DNA from: Parerythrobacter_A sp963799315
GTDB taxonomy: Bacteria > Pseudomonadota > Alphaproteobacteria > Sphingomonadales > Sphingomonadaceae
Length of the DNA stretch: 64,000 nucleotides
Assembly (NCBI GenBank): GCA_963799315.1
Contig: CAWCWP010000001.1
Location: 434,001-498,000 of the forward strand
Reading direction: 5' to 3'
A model generated the notes under the pieces. That model was not told where the DNA came from, did not search any database, and saw only the letters and a program-made list of their open reading frames with translations. This document shows positions 39,939-48,886 of this stretch, in pieces; position 1 is the first letter of the stretch, and each line of letters begins with the position of its first letter. The translations under genes were made by a program, and so were the position numbers.

Positions 39939-41192
39939 GCGGGTTGGGGTTTGATGTCGCTGGTGGTGGGGCTTTGGGGGAGGTTGCGGCGTTCGTTGGG
40001 GATCGCGCTTCGTTGGGGGAGGTCCCAGCGTTCGCTGGGATCCGGGAGGGGACGCGGGAGGTCCCGGCCTGCGCTGGGATGCGGGACGCGGTTACGCCTG
40101 ATGTGTCTGCGCTGATCGAGGCGCTTCCTTCCGACGATACGCGCCCGCCGCAGACGCAGTTCGATCTGGCGGCGCAGCGGGTGTTTCTGGAGCATCTGGC
40201 CACGGTCGGCTCGGTGCGCTCGGCGGCGCGCAAGGCGCGGGCCAGTCACCAGACGGTCTATCGTGCGCGCCGCGCCAATCGCGCCTTCCGCCATGCGTGG
40301 GACGGGGCGCGACTGGCCGCTCGCCCGGCGACCGAGGCGCTGCTGGCGGACCGGGCCATCGATGGGGTGGAGGAGGAGGTGTGGTATCACGGCGAGGTCG
40401 TCGCCACGCGGCGGCGCTACGATGCGCGGTTGCTGCTGGCGCATCTCGGGCGGCTCGACCGGCTGGAGGCGCAGATCGAGGTCGCCGCCGTGGCCGACGA
40501 TTACGAGGCGGCGCTGGAACGCTTCATGGCAGGCGAGGACCCGGTGCCCGAAATGGCGGTTGCGACGATGCCCGAACCGGGCGCGCGGGGTGCGGAAACT
40601 TTAGCCTCTGGACAGTGTAACACCCGGTCCATGTCTCCATCGGACGCGGGCGACCGAAACGCCGACGGATGCGCCCGAAGATGTAGCCGAGCCGTCCTGC
40701 TCCTGCGCCTATGCCGACGACGCGGGCCGCTCGCACTTCCGGCGCGGGCCGGACGGGCTGGAGCCTGCGACCAATGTGGGTGGCGGGACGGGGCCGTGCT
40801 GCGACGATCCGGACTGGCCCAGGTGTCGCGCCTGTCCGCATTACCCCAAGGTGGCGCGCGTGCTGATGGAGATGGACGAGGCCCGCCCCGCCGGTGCGCC
40901 CGCTCTACCGCAGGGGGAGGAAGGCTGGGACATAGGCGACTTGCAGATGCAGGCCTTCGTCGATGGCGATCCGGACTGGTGGACGGTCGGCCTGGAGGAC
41001 CGCGATGCGGCTGAGGCTGTGGTCGAGGTGAAGTCGGCGGGGGCGGCTGCGCATGTGGAGCTAGCGCATCGTGTTCCGCGCCGGGTCGAGCCGGTGCAAG
41101 GCGCGCTGACATCCACGCTCGACGAACCCTGCGCCATTGCCGCACGGAAGGCGGGCTTCGGTCCAGCCGCCGCACCAGTCCTGCGCGCCTAG
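39935..41192 (+). CDS. HTH protein resembling terminase small subunit, repeat-invaded, frame break
   Basis: The core FLEHLATVGSVRSAARKARA, SHQTVYRARRANRAFRHAWD is a helix-turn-helix like those of phage terminase small subunits and related sphingomonad proteins. The first 48 codons, from the GTG overlapping the previous stop, are largely translated REP-like repeats (GEVPAFAGIREGTREVPACA). An internal ATG at 40079 may be the older start. After the HTH and a helical region, the 33-bp repeat at 40605 lies where the frame changes; the C-terminal part (EPSCSCAYADDAGRSH, CPHYPKVARVLMEMDEARP) reads in another frame to 41192. No other phage gene is near, so packaging function is doubtful. Confidence 0.5.
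40005..40080. repeat. Tandem REP-like palindromes inside a coding region
   Basis: CCCAGCGTTCGCTGGG (40024-40039) and CCCGGCCTGCGCTGGG (40063-40078) are small palindromes about 39 bases apart, each preceded by GGGAGGT. They are in frame with the gene starting at 39935 and encode VPAFAGI and VPACAGM. The same type occurs at 15041. Confidence 0.8.
40605..40637 (-). repeat. 33-bp repeat, copy 2
   Basis: Inverted exact copy of the 33 bases at 7517-7549. It lies within the HTH/terminase-like gene at the point where the reading frame changes, so its insertion may be what broke the frame. Confidence 0.85.
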
Positions 41193-41266
41193 CTGTGGGC
41201 GGCGGGGTACGGCTTTGCAGGGCGCTCGCTCTAGGCGCTGCACCCCGCATTGCCTGTCCGGCCCGC

Positions 41267-41674
41267 TCAGTCGGTCTTTAGCTGCTCGCCCATTGCCTCG
41301 TACATCCGGCACGCGGCGGTGTAGCGCTTCTCGCTCATATGCGAGGCGGCGGTGGGGAATTGCTCGAAATATTCCTTGGCCGTCATGCTGCCGTCGGGCG
41401 TGCGGAATGTCTCCATCACCGGACCGGCGGGGCGGCTGTTGCCGCCGAACATGCCGCCGCGCGGCTTCTTGCTCTCCTCGCCCGCGGCTTTGATCGCCGC
41501 GCGAAACGCCGCCATGTCGGCAGAGGTCATCAGCGCCTGCAGCTCTTTCGCCGCATCGACCGGCCCGCATTTGGCAGGTGCCGCTTCGACAATGGAGGGC
41601 ACAGCCAGCAGCAGCGCCGCGCCAAGCGCGAAACCGAAGGAGCCGAGGGCGAACGGATTGGTGGTGCTGGACAT
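41267..41674 (-). CDS. Secreted hypothetical protein
   Basis: An intact 135-residue protein with a signal peptide or single helix (SFGFALGAALLLAVPSIVEA) and two cysteines (AKCGPVDAAK and AACRMYEAMG) in the mature part. A glycine-rich linker with KKPRGGMFGGNSRP lies in the middle. No family recognised. It stands between the HTH gene and rlpA. Confidence 0.6.
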   Translation of the reverse strand: MSSTTNPFALGSFGFALGAALLLAVPSIVEAAPAKCGPVDAAKELQALMTSADMAAFRAAIKAAGEESKKPRGGMFGGNSRPAGPVMETFRTPDGSMTAKEYFEQFPTAASHMSEKRYTAACRMYEAMGEQLKTD

Positions 41675-41779
41675 GGCAGAATTCTCCCGATGGGCCGCGC
41701 GAAATGCGCGGGCGACGGGTGTGTTTTAGCGGTCCGGAATGCTGCGCGAATGTCCCAGATGGGCCAAACGCTGCAAAAT

Positions 41780-42280
41780 CTAGTCGAGGCGTTCCAGCTT
41801 CACCCGGCCATGTCCGCGCTGGACCAGGCCGATTTCCTTGGCGGCGGCGCGGCTCAGGTCGAGCGTGCGACCCGGTGTGAAGGGGCCGCGATCGTTGACG
41901 CGCACCACGACGCTTTCGCCATTGCGCGGGTTGGTGACGCGCAGCTTGGTGCCGAAGGGCAGCGTCTTGTGCGCCGCCGTCATGGCATTCATGTTGAACC
42001 GCTCGCCATTGGCGGTGCGGCGGCCGTGGAACCGCTTGCCGTAGTAGGACGCGACGCCGGTACCCAGCGGGCGGGTCTTCGGCTCGGGCGCGACTTCGAT
42101 GGGCGGTTCGATCTCGTCGAGGTCGACGACATTGCCTTCGGGCTCGGGCGCTTCGGGCAGTTCCTCGAACATCGCGAACTGCGCTTCGAATGGCAGCTCT
42201 GTGGCGTCTTCCGGCATGGCGGCGGACACGGGGGCGACGAGCACGGCGGCTGCGACGAGGAGGCGGGTGGAGAAAGACAT
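41780..42280 (-). CDS. rlpA: RlpA-like lytic transglycosylase
   Basis: An intact 166-residue protein with a signal peptide (MSFSTRLLVAAAVLVAPVSA) and a double-psi beta-barrel domain: GVASYYGKRFHGRRTANGER, AAHKTLPFGTKLRVTNPRNG and VRVNDRGPFTPGRTLDLS. The catalytic-site residues E (in NGE) and D (in NDRGPF) are present. There is no SPOR domain, so septal targeting may be weak. The ATG at 42280 is chosen over a longer ORF because the signal peptide begins there. Confidence 0.88.
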   Translation of the reverse strand: MSFSTRLLVAAAVLVAPVSAAMPEDATELPFEAQFAMFEELPEAPEPEGNVVDLDEIEPPIEVAPEPKTRPLGTGVASYYGKRFHGRRTANGERFNMNAMTAAHKTLPFGTKLRVTNPRNGESVVVRVNDRGPFTPGRTLDLSRAAAKEIGLVQRGHGRVKLERLD

Positions 42281-42498
42281 GCGACGTATCCGGTAAGGGC
42301 GCGCTCTGACGGCGCTCGATGCCGGGTGGTTACGGGTGAAACCTTTTCGCGCCAAATACCCGCTTCGACTGGTCGATGGCGAAGGGCGGCTTGCCGCCAA
42401 CCGGACCGAGAATTTGCGACGACCGGCAGATTTATTCGCTGTCTGCGGGAACCTGAATACGGTTAACGGGTTGCCGCATTTCGAATCGATTACGCGCT

Positions 42499-43731
42499 TC
42501 AGCTACGGTCTCGTTGCGCCAGCAGCCGCAACCGCAGGGCATTCAGCTTGATGAAACCGGCGGCGTCCTGCTGGTCGTAAGCACCGGCATCGTCCTCGAA
42601 CGTCACATGCGCTTCGGAATAGAGCGAGTGCGGCGATTTGCGGCCGATCACGTCGGCGCGGCCCTTGTAGAGCTTGAGGCGGACAGTGCCGCTTACCTTT
42701 TCCTGACTAAGATCGATAGCCGCCTGAAGCATCTCGCGTTCCGGGCTGAACCACAGGCCGTTATAGATCAGCTCCGCATAGCGCGGCATCAGCTCGTCCT
42801 TCAGATGCGCCGCGCCGCGATCCAGCGTGATCTGTTCGATGCCGCGATGCGCCTGCGCATAGATTTCGCCGCCCGGTGTCTCGTACATGCCCCGGCTCTT
42901 CATGCCGACGAAGCGGTTTTCGACAAGGTCCAGCCGCCCGATGCCGTGCGTGCGGCCCAGCGCGTTCAAAGCCTCCAGCAGCGTGGCGGGCGACATCGCT
43001 TCGCCGTCCAGCGCGACGCCATCGCCGCCCTCGAAGTCGATCGTGATGATCTGCGGCGTGTCGGGCGCGTCCTCCGGATGGTTGGTGCGCGAATAGACGT
43101 AGTCGGGCGTCGGCTCCCACGGGTCTTCCAGCACCTTGCCCTCGGACGAGGTGTGCAGCAGGTTCGCGTCGGTGGAGAACGGGCTGTCGCCGCGCTTGTC
43201 CTTCGGCACGGCGATCTGGTGCGCTTCGGCCCATGCGATCAGGGCAGTGCGGCTGGTCAGATCCCATTCTCGCCACGGGGCGATGACTTCGATATCGGGC
43301 GCAAGCGCATAGGCGCTCAGCTCGAAACGGACCTGGTCGTTGCCCTTGCCCGTCGCCCCGTGGGCAATGGCATCCGCCCCGGTTTCGCGCGCGATCTCGA
43401 CCAGCCGCTTGGAGATCAGCGGGCGCGCGATGCTGGTGCCGAGCAGGTAGTCGCCTTCGTAGCGGGCATTGGCGCGCATCATCGGGAACACGAAATCGCG
43501 CACGAATTCCTCGCGCAGGTCTTCGATGAAGATATGCGCGTCGGGGATACCCATCGCCCGCGCCTTTTCGCGCGCCGGTTCGATTTCCTCGCCCTGACCA
43601 AGATCGGCGGTGAAGGTGACGACTTCGCAACCGCGCTCCACCTCGAGCCATTTGGCAATCACGCTGGTGTCGAGCCCGCCGGAATAGGCGAGGACGACCT
43701 TCTTGGCTTGGGAATTCGAAGTATCGGTCAT
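42499..43731 (-). CDS. argG: Argininosuccinate synthase
   Basis: Joins citrulline and aspartate with ATP in arginine synthesis. An intact 410-residue enzyme with the ATP pyrophosphatase site VVLAYSGGLDTSVIAKWLE, GKGNDQVRFELSAYALAPDI, SPFSTDANLLHTSSEGKVLE and the C-terminal GTVRLKLYKGRADVIGRKSP. The ATG at 43731 gives MTDTSNSQAKKVVLAYSGG. Single-gene unit; no frame problems. Confidence 0.96.
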   Translation of the reverse strand: MTDTSNSQAKKVVLAYSGGLDTSVIAKWLEVERGCEVVTFTADLGQGEEIEPAREKARAMGIPDAHIFIEDLREEFVRDFVFPMMRANARYEGDYLLGTSIARPLISKRLVEIARETGADAIAHGATGKGNDQVRFELSAYALAPDIEVIAPWREWDLTSRTALIAWAEAHQIAVPKDKRGDSPFSTDANLLHTSSEGKVLEDPWEPTPDYVYSRTNHPEDAPDTPQIITIDFEGGDGVALDGEAMSPATLLEALNALGRTHGIGRLDLVENRFVGMKSRGMYETPGGEIYAQAHRGIEQITLDRGAAHLKDELMPRYAELIYNGLWFSPEREMLQAAIDLSQEKVSGTVRLKLYKGRADVIGRKSPHSLYSEAHVTFEDDAGAYDQQDAAGFIKLNALRLRLLAQRDRS

Positions 43732-43911
43732 GATAAAGTGCGAAAGCTCCGGATGAACGGGGTCTGGTTGACGAAATACACGCGGGGAGGCTGAGCAAAA
43801 GGGCGCCAACTAGCAAAGGCTGTTTTACGGGATGGAAAGACTTCGCCACGGAGGTTAGCAGGCATTGCGGATGTAGGAAAACGGTATCCGCACCGTAGGG
43901 GATCTAAAGCG

Positions 43912-45243
43912 ATGATGACGATGTGGACCAAGGCGCGCGAGATGGCGCAGCTTGCGCCGCCGGAACGCAACCGGTGGGTCGATTTCCTGCGGGCGTTCTC
44001 GATCCTGGCGGTGGTGGTCGGGCACTGGCTGGTCGCCGCGCCCTATGTCGATGCGGGTGGCGAGGTGCAGGGCGAGAACCTGCTGGGTATCCTGCCGTGG
44101 ACGCAATGGCTGACCTGGGGCTTTCAGGTTATGCCGATCTTCTTCCTCGTCGGTGGCTATTCCAACGGCGCGAGCTGGGGTGCGACGCAGGCGAAGGGCG
44201 GCAATTATTCGGACTGGTTCGCCAGCCGGGTGCAGCGGCTCATCAAGCCGGTGTTCCCGGTGCTGCTGGGCTGGGGCATCTTCGCCTTCTTCGGCACCGT
44301 CGCGGGCGTCGAGCGCAGCGTGGTGCGGATGGCGACCGAGCTGGCGCTGATCCCTGTCTGGTTCCTCGCGGTATATCTGCTGGTCACCGCCCTCGCGCCG
44401 TTCACCTGGCGGCTGTGGCAGCGGTTCGGCTTTGCCAGTTTCGGAGCGTTCGTGGTGGCAGCGATTGCGATCGACCTGCTGACACTGGTTGCGCGGGTGC
44501 CGTATATCAATTTCGCCAATTTCGCCTTCGTGTGGCTGGGTATCCACCAGCTCGGCTATGCCTGGCGCGACGGATATTTCGAGAAAACGACAGCTGCGCT
44601 GGCGTGGTTCGCGGGCGGGCTGGCGGTGCTGCTGGCGCTGGTGTTTGCCGGGCCGTATCCGGTCGCGATGATCGGTGTTCCGGGGGCCGCCATCACCAAT
44701 TCCATGCCGCCGACGCTGGCGCTGTTCGCATTGGGCGTGATGCAGACCGGGCTGGTGCTGGCGCTGGAGGGGCCGGGGCGCAGGATGCTCGACAATCTGA
44801 CGGTCTGGACCGCGACGGTGCTGATGAACGGCATGATCATGACCGTCTATCTGTGGCACCTGACGGCGTTCGTGCTGGTGCTGGTCGCGGCGTGGCTGGC
44901 GGGCGGTATCGGGCTTGGCGTCGAGCCGGGCGGGGCGGCATGGTGGTGGAGCAGGCCGATCTGGTTTGCGCTCTATATCGCGCTGCTGCTGCCGCTGATT
45001 GCGCTGTTCGTGCGGTTCGAGCGAGGCAGCGGACCGGCCAAGCGCACGGTGCCGGTGCCGCACTGGCGGCTGGTGCTGGGCCTGCTGCTGATCTGCACCG
45101 GACTGGCGATGACGGCGGCGATCAGTATTGCCAGCCCGCTGGGCGCAAGCGGCGTGCGATGGTGGGTGGTGGCGCTGCCGTTTGTCGGGGCGGGGCTGGT
45201 CGGGTTCGGCCCGGTGTATCGCATGGCGAAACGGCTGGAATAG
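43912..45243 (+). CDS. Acyltransferase 3 family membrane protein
   Basis: An intact 443-residue integral membrane protein with about ten or eleven helices. Family features are NRWVDFLRAFSILAVVVGHW near the N terminus with the catalytic histidine, and QVMPIFFLVGGYSNGASW; RVQRLIKPVFPVLLGWGIF continues the pattern. Such enzymes O-acylate sugars, lipids or peptidoglycan; the substrate cannot be deduced. Divergent from argG. Confidence 0.85.
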   Translation: MMTMWTKAREMAQLAPPERNRWVDFLRAFSILAVVVGHWLVAAPYVDAGGEVQGENLLGILPWTQWLTWGFQVMPIFFLVGGYSNGASWGATQAKGGNYSDWFASRVQRLIKPVFPVLLGWGIFAFFGTVAGVERSVVRMATELALIPVWFLAVYLLVTALAPFTWRLWQRFGFASFGAFVVAAIAIDLLTLVARVPYINFANFAFVWLGIHQLGYAWRDGYFEKTTAALAWFAGGLAVLLALVFAGPYPVAMIGVPGAAITNSMPPTLALFALGVMQTGLVLALEGPGRRMLDNLTVWTATVLMNGMIMTVYLWHLTAFVLVLVAAWLAGGIGLGVEPGGAAWWWSRPIWFALYIALLLPLIALFVRFERGSGPAKRTVPVPHWRLVLGLLLICTGLAMTAAISIASPLGASGVRWWVVALPFVGAGLVGFGPVYRMAKRLE

Positions 45244-45350
45244 CCGCCTGAAAGGCCGCGGAAAATAGGACTGGCAATGTAGGATTTGCGAACCGATACG
45301 GTTCGTGAAGCGCGATCCCGCTGCTTCCTTCCTCTGAAGGAGCCGTCCCC

Positions 45351-46028
45351 ATGCCTACCGATCCTACCACGTACCAGTTCGACCTGGACCCCGCCTGCCG
45401 CCCTGCCGCCGCGCCGTTGCGCGAGGAATGGTATCCGCGCATCCAGCCCGCCGCCCTGCGCGCCTCGTCCTCGCGCATTTACGATGCCGTGGCGGGCGTG
45501 CGGGCCATCGTCATCCACGCCACGGCTGGCGGCAGTTCGTCCGGCGCGGCGAGTGTCATCTTCGACCGCCGCGCCAGCTTTCACTGGCTGGTGCCGGACG
45601 AGGACGAGGCGCAGCATGGCAAGTTCGTATGGGCGACGTGTCACGAAGCGCGCGCGGCGTGGCATGTCCGCAACGGTGCGTGCCATCCGGCAGTGTGCGA
45701 CGGGGCGGGGCGGATCAATCACCGCTCGCTCGGCGTGGAAGTGGTCAATCGGCAGAAATCGTCAGACGCCTTTTCCGGCTGGCAGGTCGAGGCGACTGCG
45801 CAGATCGTGCGCTATGCCTGGGCGAAATACCCGAACCTGCGCCATGTCGTCAGCCACGCCCGACTGGACCCGCGCCGCCGCAGCGATCCCGGCACGCTGT
45901 TCCCGTGGGACCGGTTTCGCGCGCTGGTTCTGAACGGGCCAGAAGAACACAGTGTCGATGAAGCGCAGGAAGCGATGCTTCCGCCCGTCGCCATGCCGGC
46001 GCAAGCATGCTGCATGGCTTTGCCTTAA
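45351..46028 (+). CDS. N-acetylmuramoyl-L-alanine amidase (Amidase_2)
   Basis: An intact 225-residue protein. Zinc-amidase pattern: GVRAIVIHATAGGSSSGAAS (first His), FHWLVPDEDEAQHGKFVWAT (Trp and partner), SLGVEVVNRQ, and a late histidine in LRHVVSHARLDPRRRSDPG. There is no signal peptide, so it may act in recycling or after release. A GAAGGAG ribosome binding site is present. Downstream it converges with the MsrP-like gene. Confidence 0.85.
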   Translation: MPTDPTTYQFDLDPACRPAAAPLREEWYPRIQPAALRASSSRIYDAVAGVRAIVIHATAGGSSSGAASVIFDRRASFHWLVPDEDEAQHGKFVWATCHEARAAWHVRNGACHPAVCDGAGRINHRSLGVEVVNRQKSSDAFSGWQVEATAQIVRYAWAKYPNLRHVVSHARLDPRRRSDPGTLFPWDRFRALVLNGPEEHSVDEAQEAMLPPVAMPAQACCMALP

Positions 46029-46034
46029 GCGCGG

Positions 46035-46775
46035 TCAGATGCCCGCATACCACTGGTATCCGCGATCTTCCCAATACCCGCCATTGCCGCCTTCGATATC
46101 GGCGAGACTGTCCACCACTTCGATGCCGGTCAGGTATTTGGCGTGCTTGTAGCCGAGCTGGCGTTCGATCCGCATGCGCAGCGGTGCGCCGTTCTTTTCC
46201 GGGACCGGTTCGCCGTTCAGCGCGTGGGCGATGATGGTTTGCGGGTGGTAGGCATCGACCATGTCGACGCTCTCGTAATAGCGCCCGCCATTATAGGTGT
46301 CGGCGCAGCGGAAGACGACGAAGCGGCCCATGTCACGCACTCCGGCGGCGTCGAGCAGGGTGGAAAGCTGCGGGCCGGTCCATTCGCCGATGGCGCTCCA
46401 CCCTTCCACGCAATCGTGGCGGGTGATCTGGGTGCGCTGGGGCAGGGCGCGCAGTTCGGCGAGCGAGTAGCTGCGCGGGTTTTCGACCAGCCCGCCGACT
46501 TCCAGCCGCCAGTCCGCAAATCCATCGGTTAACGCAGCGCGATAGGTGTCGGTATCCACGGTGCGGCTGCCATTACCGCGAAAGACGGCTGAGATGGCGG
46601 AGCGGGGATATTCGCGGGCCAGCGCCATGCGGTCGGCAAGGCTGCGATGAACCTTCTGGTGCCAACCCTGCGAGGCGCGGAACAGGGCCTTGCCCGCGTC
46701 GCTGTCCGCAACTTTGGAGCAGCCTGCCACGAACAGCGCACCCATGCCTGCGATGAAGCCGCGCCGTGTCGTCAT
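46035..46775 (-). CDS. Molybdopterin-dependent oxidoreductase, sulfite oxidase/MsrP-like
   Basis: An intact 246-residue protein. The N terminus TTRRGFIAGMGALFVAGCSK combines a twin-arginine-like signal and a lipobox-like cysteine. The domain has the molybdenum-ligand cysteine in TRHDCVEGWSAIGEWTG and PLRMRIERQLGYKHAKYLTG near the end, as in sulfite oxidase-fold proteins such as MsrP. Overlap of 4 bases with the cytochrome b gene upstream suggests an MsrPQ-type pair that repairs or reduces periplasmic substrates. Confidence 0.87.
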   Translation of the reverse strand: MTTRRGFIAGMGALFVAGCSKVADSDAGKALFRASQGWHQKVHRSLADRMALAREYPRSAISAVFRGNGSRTVDTDTYRAALTDGFADWRLEVGGLVENPRSYSLAELRALPQRTQITRHDCVEGWSAIGEWTGPQLSTLLDAAGVRDMGRFVVFRCADTYNGGRYYESVDMVDAYHPQTIIAHALNGEPVPEKNGAPLRMRIERQLGYKHAKYLTGIEVVDSLADIEGGNGGYWEDRGYQWYAGI

Positions 46776-47452
46776 GCCTCGCTCCCGCCCGTTTCATTGC
46801 CGGTAATCATGCTGCGCATCAGCCGCCACGGCTTGTTGAGCAGCACCAGCGCAACATGCAGCACGAAGAACGCAAACAGCGCGCCCGAACACAGGAAATG
46901 GAGCGATCGCGCGCTTTGCCGCCCGCCGAACATATCGACCAGCCACGGCGCGACGGGTTCGAAGCCGGGGCTGATCGCCATGCCGGTCAGCACCATGCCG
47001 GGCAGCAGGATGCCGAACACCAAGCCATAGGCGAGCTTTTGCAGGAAGTTGTATTTCGCGGGGCCATCATGGTCGAAATTGAGCCGCGCATGGGCTTTGA
47101 TGTCCTGCCACACCGCGCGCGGTCGCCATTCGCGGCGGTGGGTGCGCAGGTCGCGCCAGAAGTGGCCGTTCGCAATCATCGCGATCCACATGACCAGCAG
47201 ACCGACGGCGAAGGGCCATGCCATCAGGATGTGCCAGTCGCGCGCGGCGGCGAGGCTGTAATAGTCCGGAATGGTCATCCAGCCGGGAAAGCGCGGCACG
47301 GCCAGCCATGCCTCGGCAGGGCTGAAGCCCTTGTCGCCCCAATAGAGATAACGATGGGCATTGGAGATATTGAGGCCGGACATGAACAGCACGACAAGGC
47401 ACACAAGGTTGATCCAGTGCCACAGCCGGGTGCTGAGCGCGTGTTTCTTCAT
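46772..47452 (-). CDS. Cytochrome b561-type membrane subunit (MsrQ-like partner)
   Basis: An intact 226-residue membrane protein with four or five helices and heme-ligand histidines in the pattern RLWHWINLVCLVVLFMSGLN, AARDWHILMAWPFAVGLLVM and SLHFLCSGALFAFFVLHVAL. It would pass electrons to the molybdoenzyme encoded directly downstream. Start overlaps the SDR gene stop by 4 bases. Confidence 0.85.
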   Translation of the reverse strand: MKKHALSTRLWHWINLVCLVVLFMSGLNISNAHRYLYWGDKGFSPAEAWLAVPRFPGWMTIPDYYSLAAARDWHILMAWPFAVGLLVMWIAMIANGHFWRDLRTHRREWRPRAVWQDIKAHARLNFDHDGPAKYNFLQKLAYGLVFGILLPGMVLTGMAISPGFEPVAPWLVDMFGGRQSARSLHFLCSGALFAFFVLHVALVLLNKPWRLMRSMITGNETGGSEA

Positions 47453-48213
47453 GCTTCGGTCTCGCGGGCCAGATAAATTACGTCGCGCGGCTGGTCGAGC
47501 AGGTGCTGGCCGCTATCGATAAACAGCGTCTCGCCGCTCGCCAGTGCGCCGGTGGCGAGGAACAGCGCCGCGTCGGCGATCTCATCCGCATCGGTGCGGC
47601 GTTCCAGCAGGTTGAGGACATGGCTGCGATCCGCCTCGTCCTCGTCCTGGTCGTGGCTGGGCAGGATAGCACCGGGGGCGAGGCCGTAGATACGGTCCTC
47701 CGGGTTGGCCATCGCCAGCATCGGAATGGCGGCGGCGGCGGCGTGCTTGCTCAGTGTGTAGCTGAAGAAATCGGGATTGGGATTTTCCAGCTTCTGGTCG
47801 GTGAACTGGATCGCGGTGCGCGGACCTTCGACGCGCGCATGTTGCAGGAATGCCTGTGTCATGCGGATCGGAGTCTTCGCGTTGATCGCCATACACCTGT
47901 CATACGTCAGCGGGTCCAGCGCGGTTACATCGTCGGGGCGAAAAATCGCCGCGCAGTTGACCAGCACGCGCCAGTCGGGAAGCCGCGCCGCCAGCGCTTC
48001 CACCATCCGCACCGCCGCGCTGCTGTCGGCCAGGTCGCAGTGAATGGCCTCCGCGCTGGGGAGCTGCGCCGCCAGCGCCTCCGCCGCCTGTGCCGAGGTG
48101 CCGTAATGGATCACCACATGCCACCCCGCCGCGCCGAACGCCCGCGCAACCGCCGCGCCCAGCCGCTTGGCAGCGCCGGTGACGAGAACAGCGGGGAGGG
48201 GCGTGTCGATCAC
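47449..48213 (-). CDS. SDR-family reductase, pteridine reductase/FolM-like
   Basis: An intact 254-residue short-chain dehydrogenase. NAD(P) site VLVTGAAKRLGAAVARAFGA with the AKRLG form seen in pteridine reductases, VNCAAIFRPDDVTALDPLTY, active-site YTLSKHAAAAAIPMLA (YxxxK), and LAPGAILPSHDQDED. Operon position beside molybdopterin and cytochrome genes suggests pterin chemistry, but this is inference. Confidence 0.78.
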   Translation of the reverse strand: MIDTPLPAVLVTGAAKRLGAAVARAFGAAGWHVVIHYGTSAQAAEALAAQLPSAEAIHCDLADSSAAVRMVEALAARLPDWRVLVNCAAIFRPDDVTALDPLTYDRCMAINAKTPIRMTQAFLQHARVEGPRTAIQFTDQKLENPNPDFFSYTLSKHAAAAAIPMLAMANPEDRIYGLAPGAILPSHDQDEDEADRSHVLNLLERRTDADEIADAALFLATGALASGETLFIDSGQHLLDQPRDVIYLARETEA

Positions 48214-48253
48214 GCTCGCATGTAATCAGAATGGACGGGCAAAGGAAAGGGCG

Positions 48254-48886
48254 TCAACGCACCAGCTTCTCGCGCAATCCGGGCGTCAGCGCCGTAACGT
48301 CTGCCAGTGCCGCACGCTCGGCGGCGGTCGCGCCTTTGGGGTTGCCCCAGAGGATTTCGAATGCCTGCGCGACGGTGAACGTGCTGCCGATGGACACCCG
48401 CTCAAGGATATTACCGGCTTGCGCAGAGCCGGGTTCGAGCACGTGGAAGTACCAGCCGCACCAGCCGCTTCGCAAGATATGCGCGACCATGCCCTTGCAG
48501 TCGAAGCGGTGCTCGATTTTCCAGCACGGTTTGCGCGGCTGGCTTACTTCGAGCAGCGCGGTGCCTAAGCGGAAGCGGTCGCCGATATGCACCTGTGTCT
48601 CGTCGATACCGCCGGCGACGATGTTCTCGCCGAATGCATTGGGCGCGGCCAGCAGCGGGTGGTCGCCGATTTCGGATTGCCAGCGGTTATAATGGTCGCG
48701 CGGATAGAGATGCACCGCCATATCCGGCCCACCGTGGTTTTTCGTGTCGGCCTGCGCATCGCCCGCGAGGCCAAGACTGCCGATGGCGACCGGCCCGACA
48801 ACCGGTGCCTTGGCGATGGCGCTTTCTTCCGCGTCGCGGAACGCCTCCGGCTGGCCGACACACAGAGCAATGACCGCAACCTTCAC
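48254..48886 (-). CDS. MOSC domain protein (YiiM-like)
   Basis: An intact 210-residue protein with a MOSC beta-barrel: LGLAGDAQADTKNHGGPDMA, VHLYPRDHYNRW, AFGENIVAGGIDETQVHIGD and the conserved cysteine in SQPRKPCWKIEHRF. YiiM-type MOSC proteins reduce N-hydroxylated compounds using molybdenum cofactor, which agrees with the molybdoenzyme in the same run. The ATG overlaps the upstream methyltransferase stop (ATGA). Confidence 0.87.
   Translation of the reverse strand: MKVAVIALCVGQPEAFRDAEESAIAKAPVVGPVAIGSLGLAGDAQADTKNHGGPDMAVHLYPRDHYNRWQSEIGDHPLLAAPNAFGENIVAGGIDETQVHIGDRFRLGTALLEVSQPRKPCWKIEHRFDCKGMVAHILRSGWCGWYFHVLEPGSAQAGNILERVSIGSTFTVAQAFEILWGNPKGATAAERAALADVTALTPGLREKLVR

Noticed and set aside
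35000..41000. CRISPR array among the repeats at 35-41 kb
   Set aside because: The repeats are palindromes of different families at irregular distances, without uniform spacers or cas genes.
39935..41192. HTH gene as part of a prophage packaging module
   Set aside because: Resemblance to a terminase small subunit is limited to the HTH; no large subunit or portal gene is present.
42514..43794. 426-codon open frame opposite argG
   Set aside because: It is the antisense shadow of argG in GC-rich DNA, with no family features; the minus-strand ArgG is unambiguous.
43923..45251. 442-codon frame overlapping the acyltransferase gene
   Set aside because: Same strand, other frame; composition is typical of a shadow, while the chosen frame encodes ten or more membrane helices and acyltransferase motifs.
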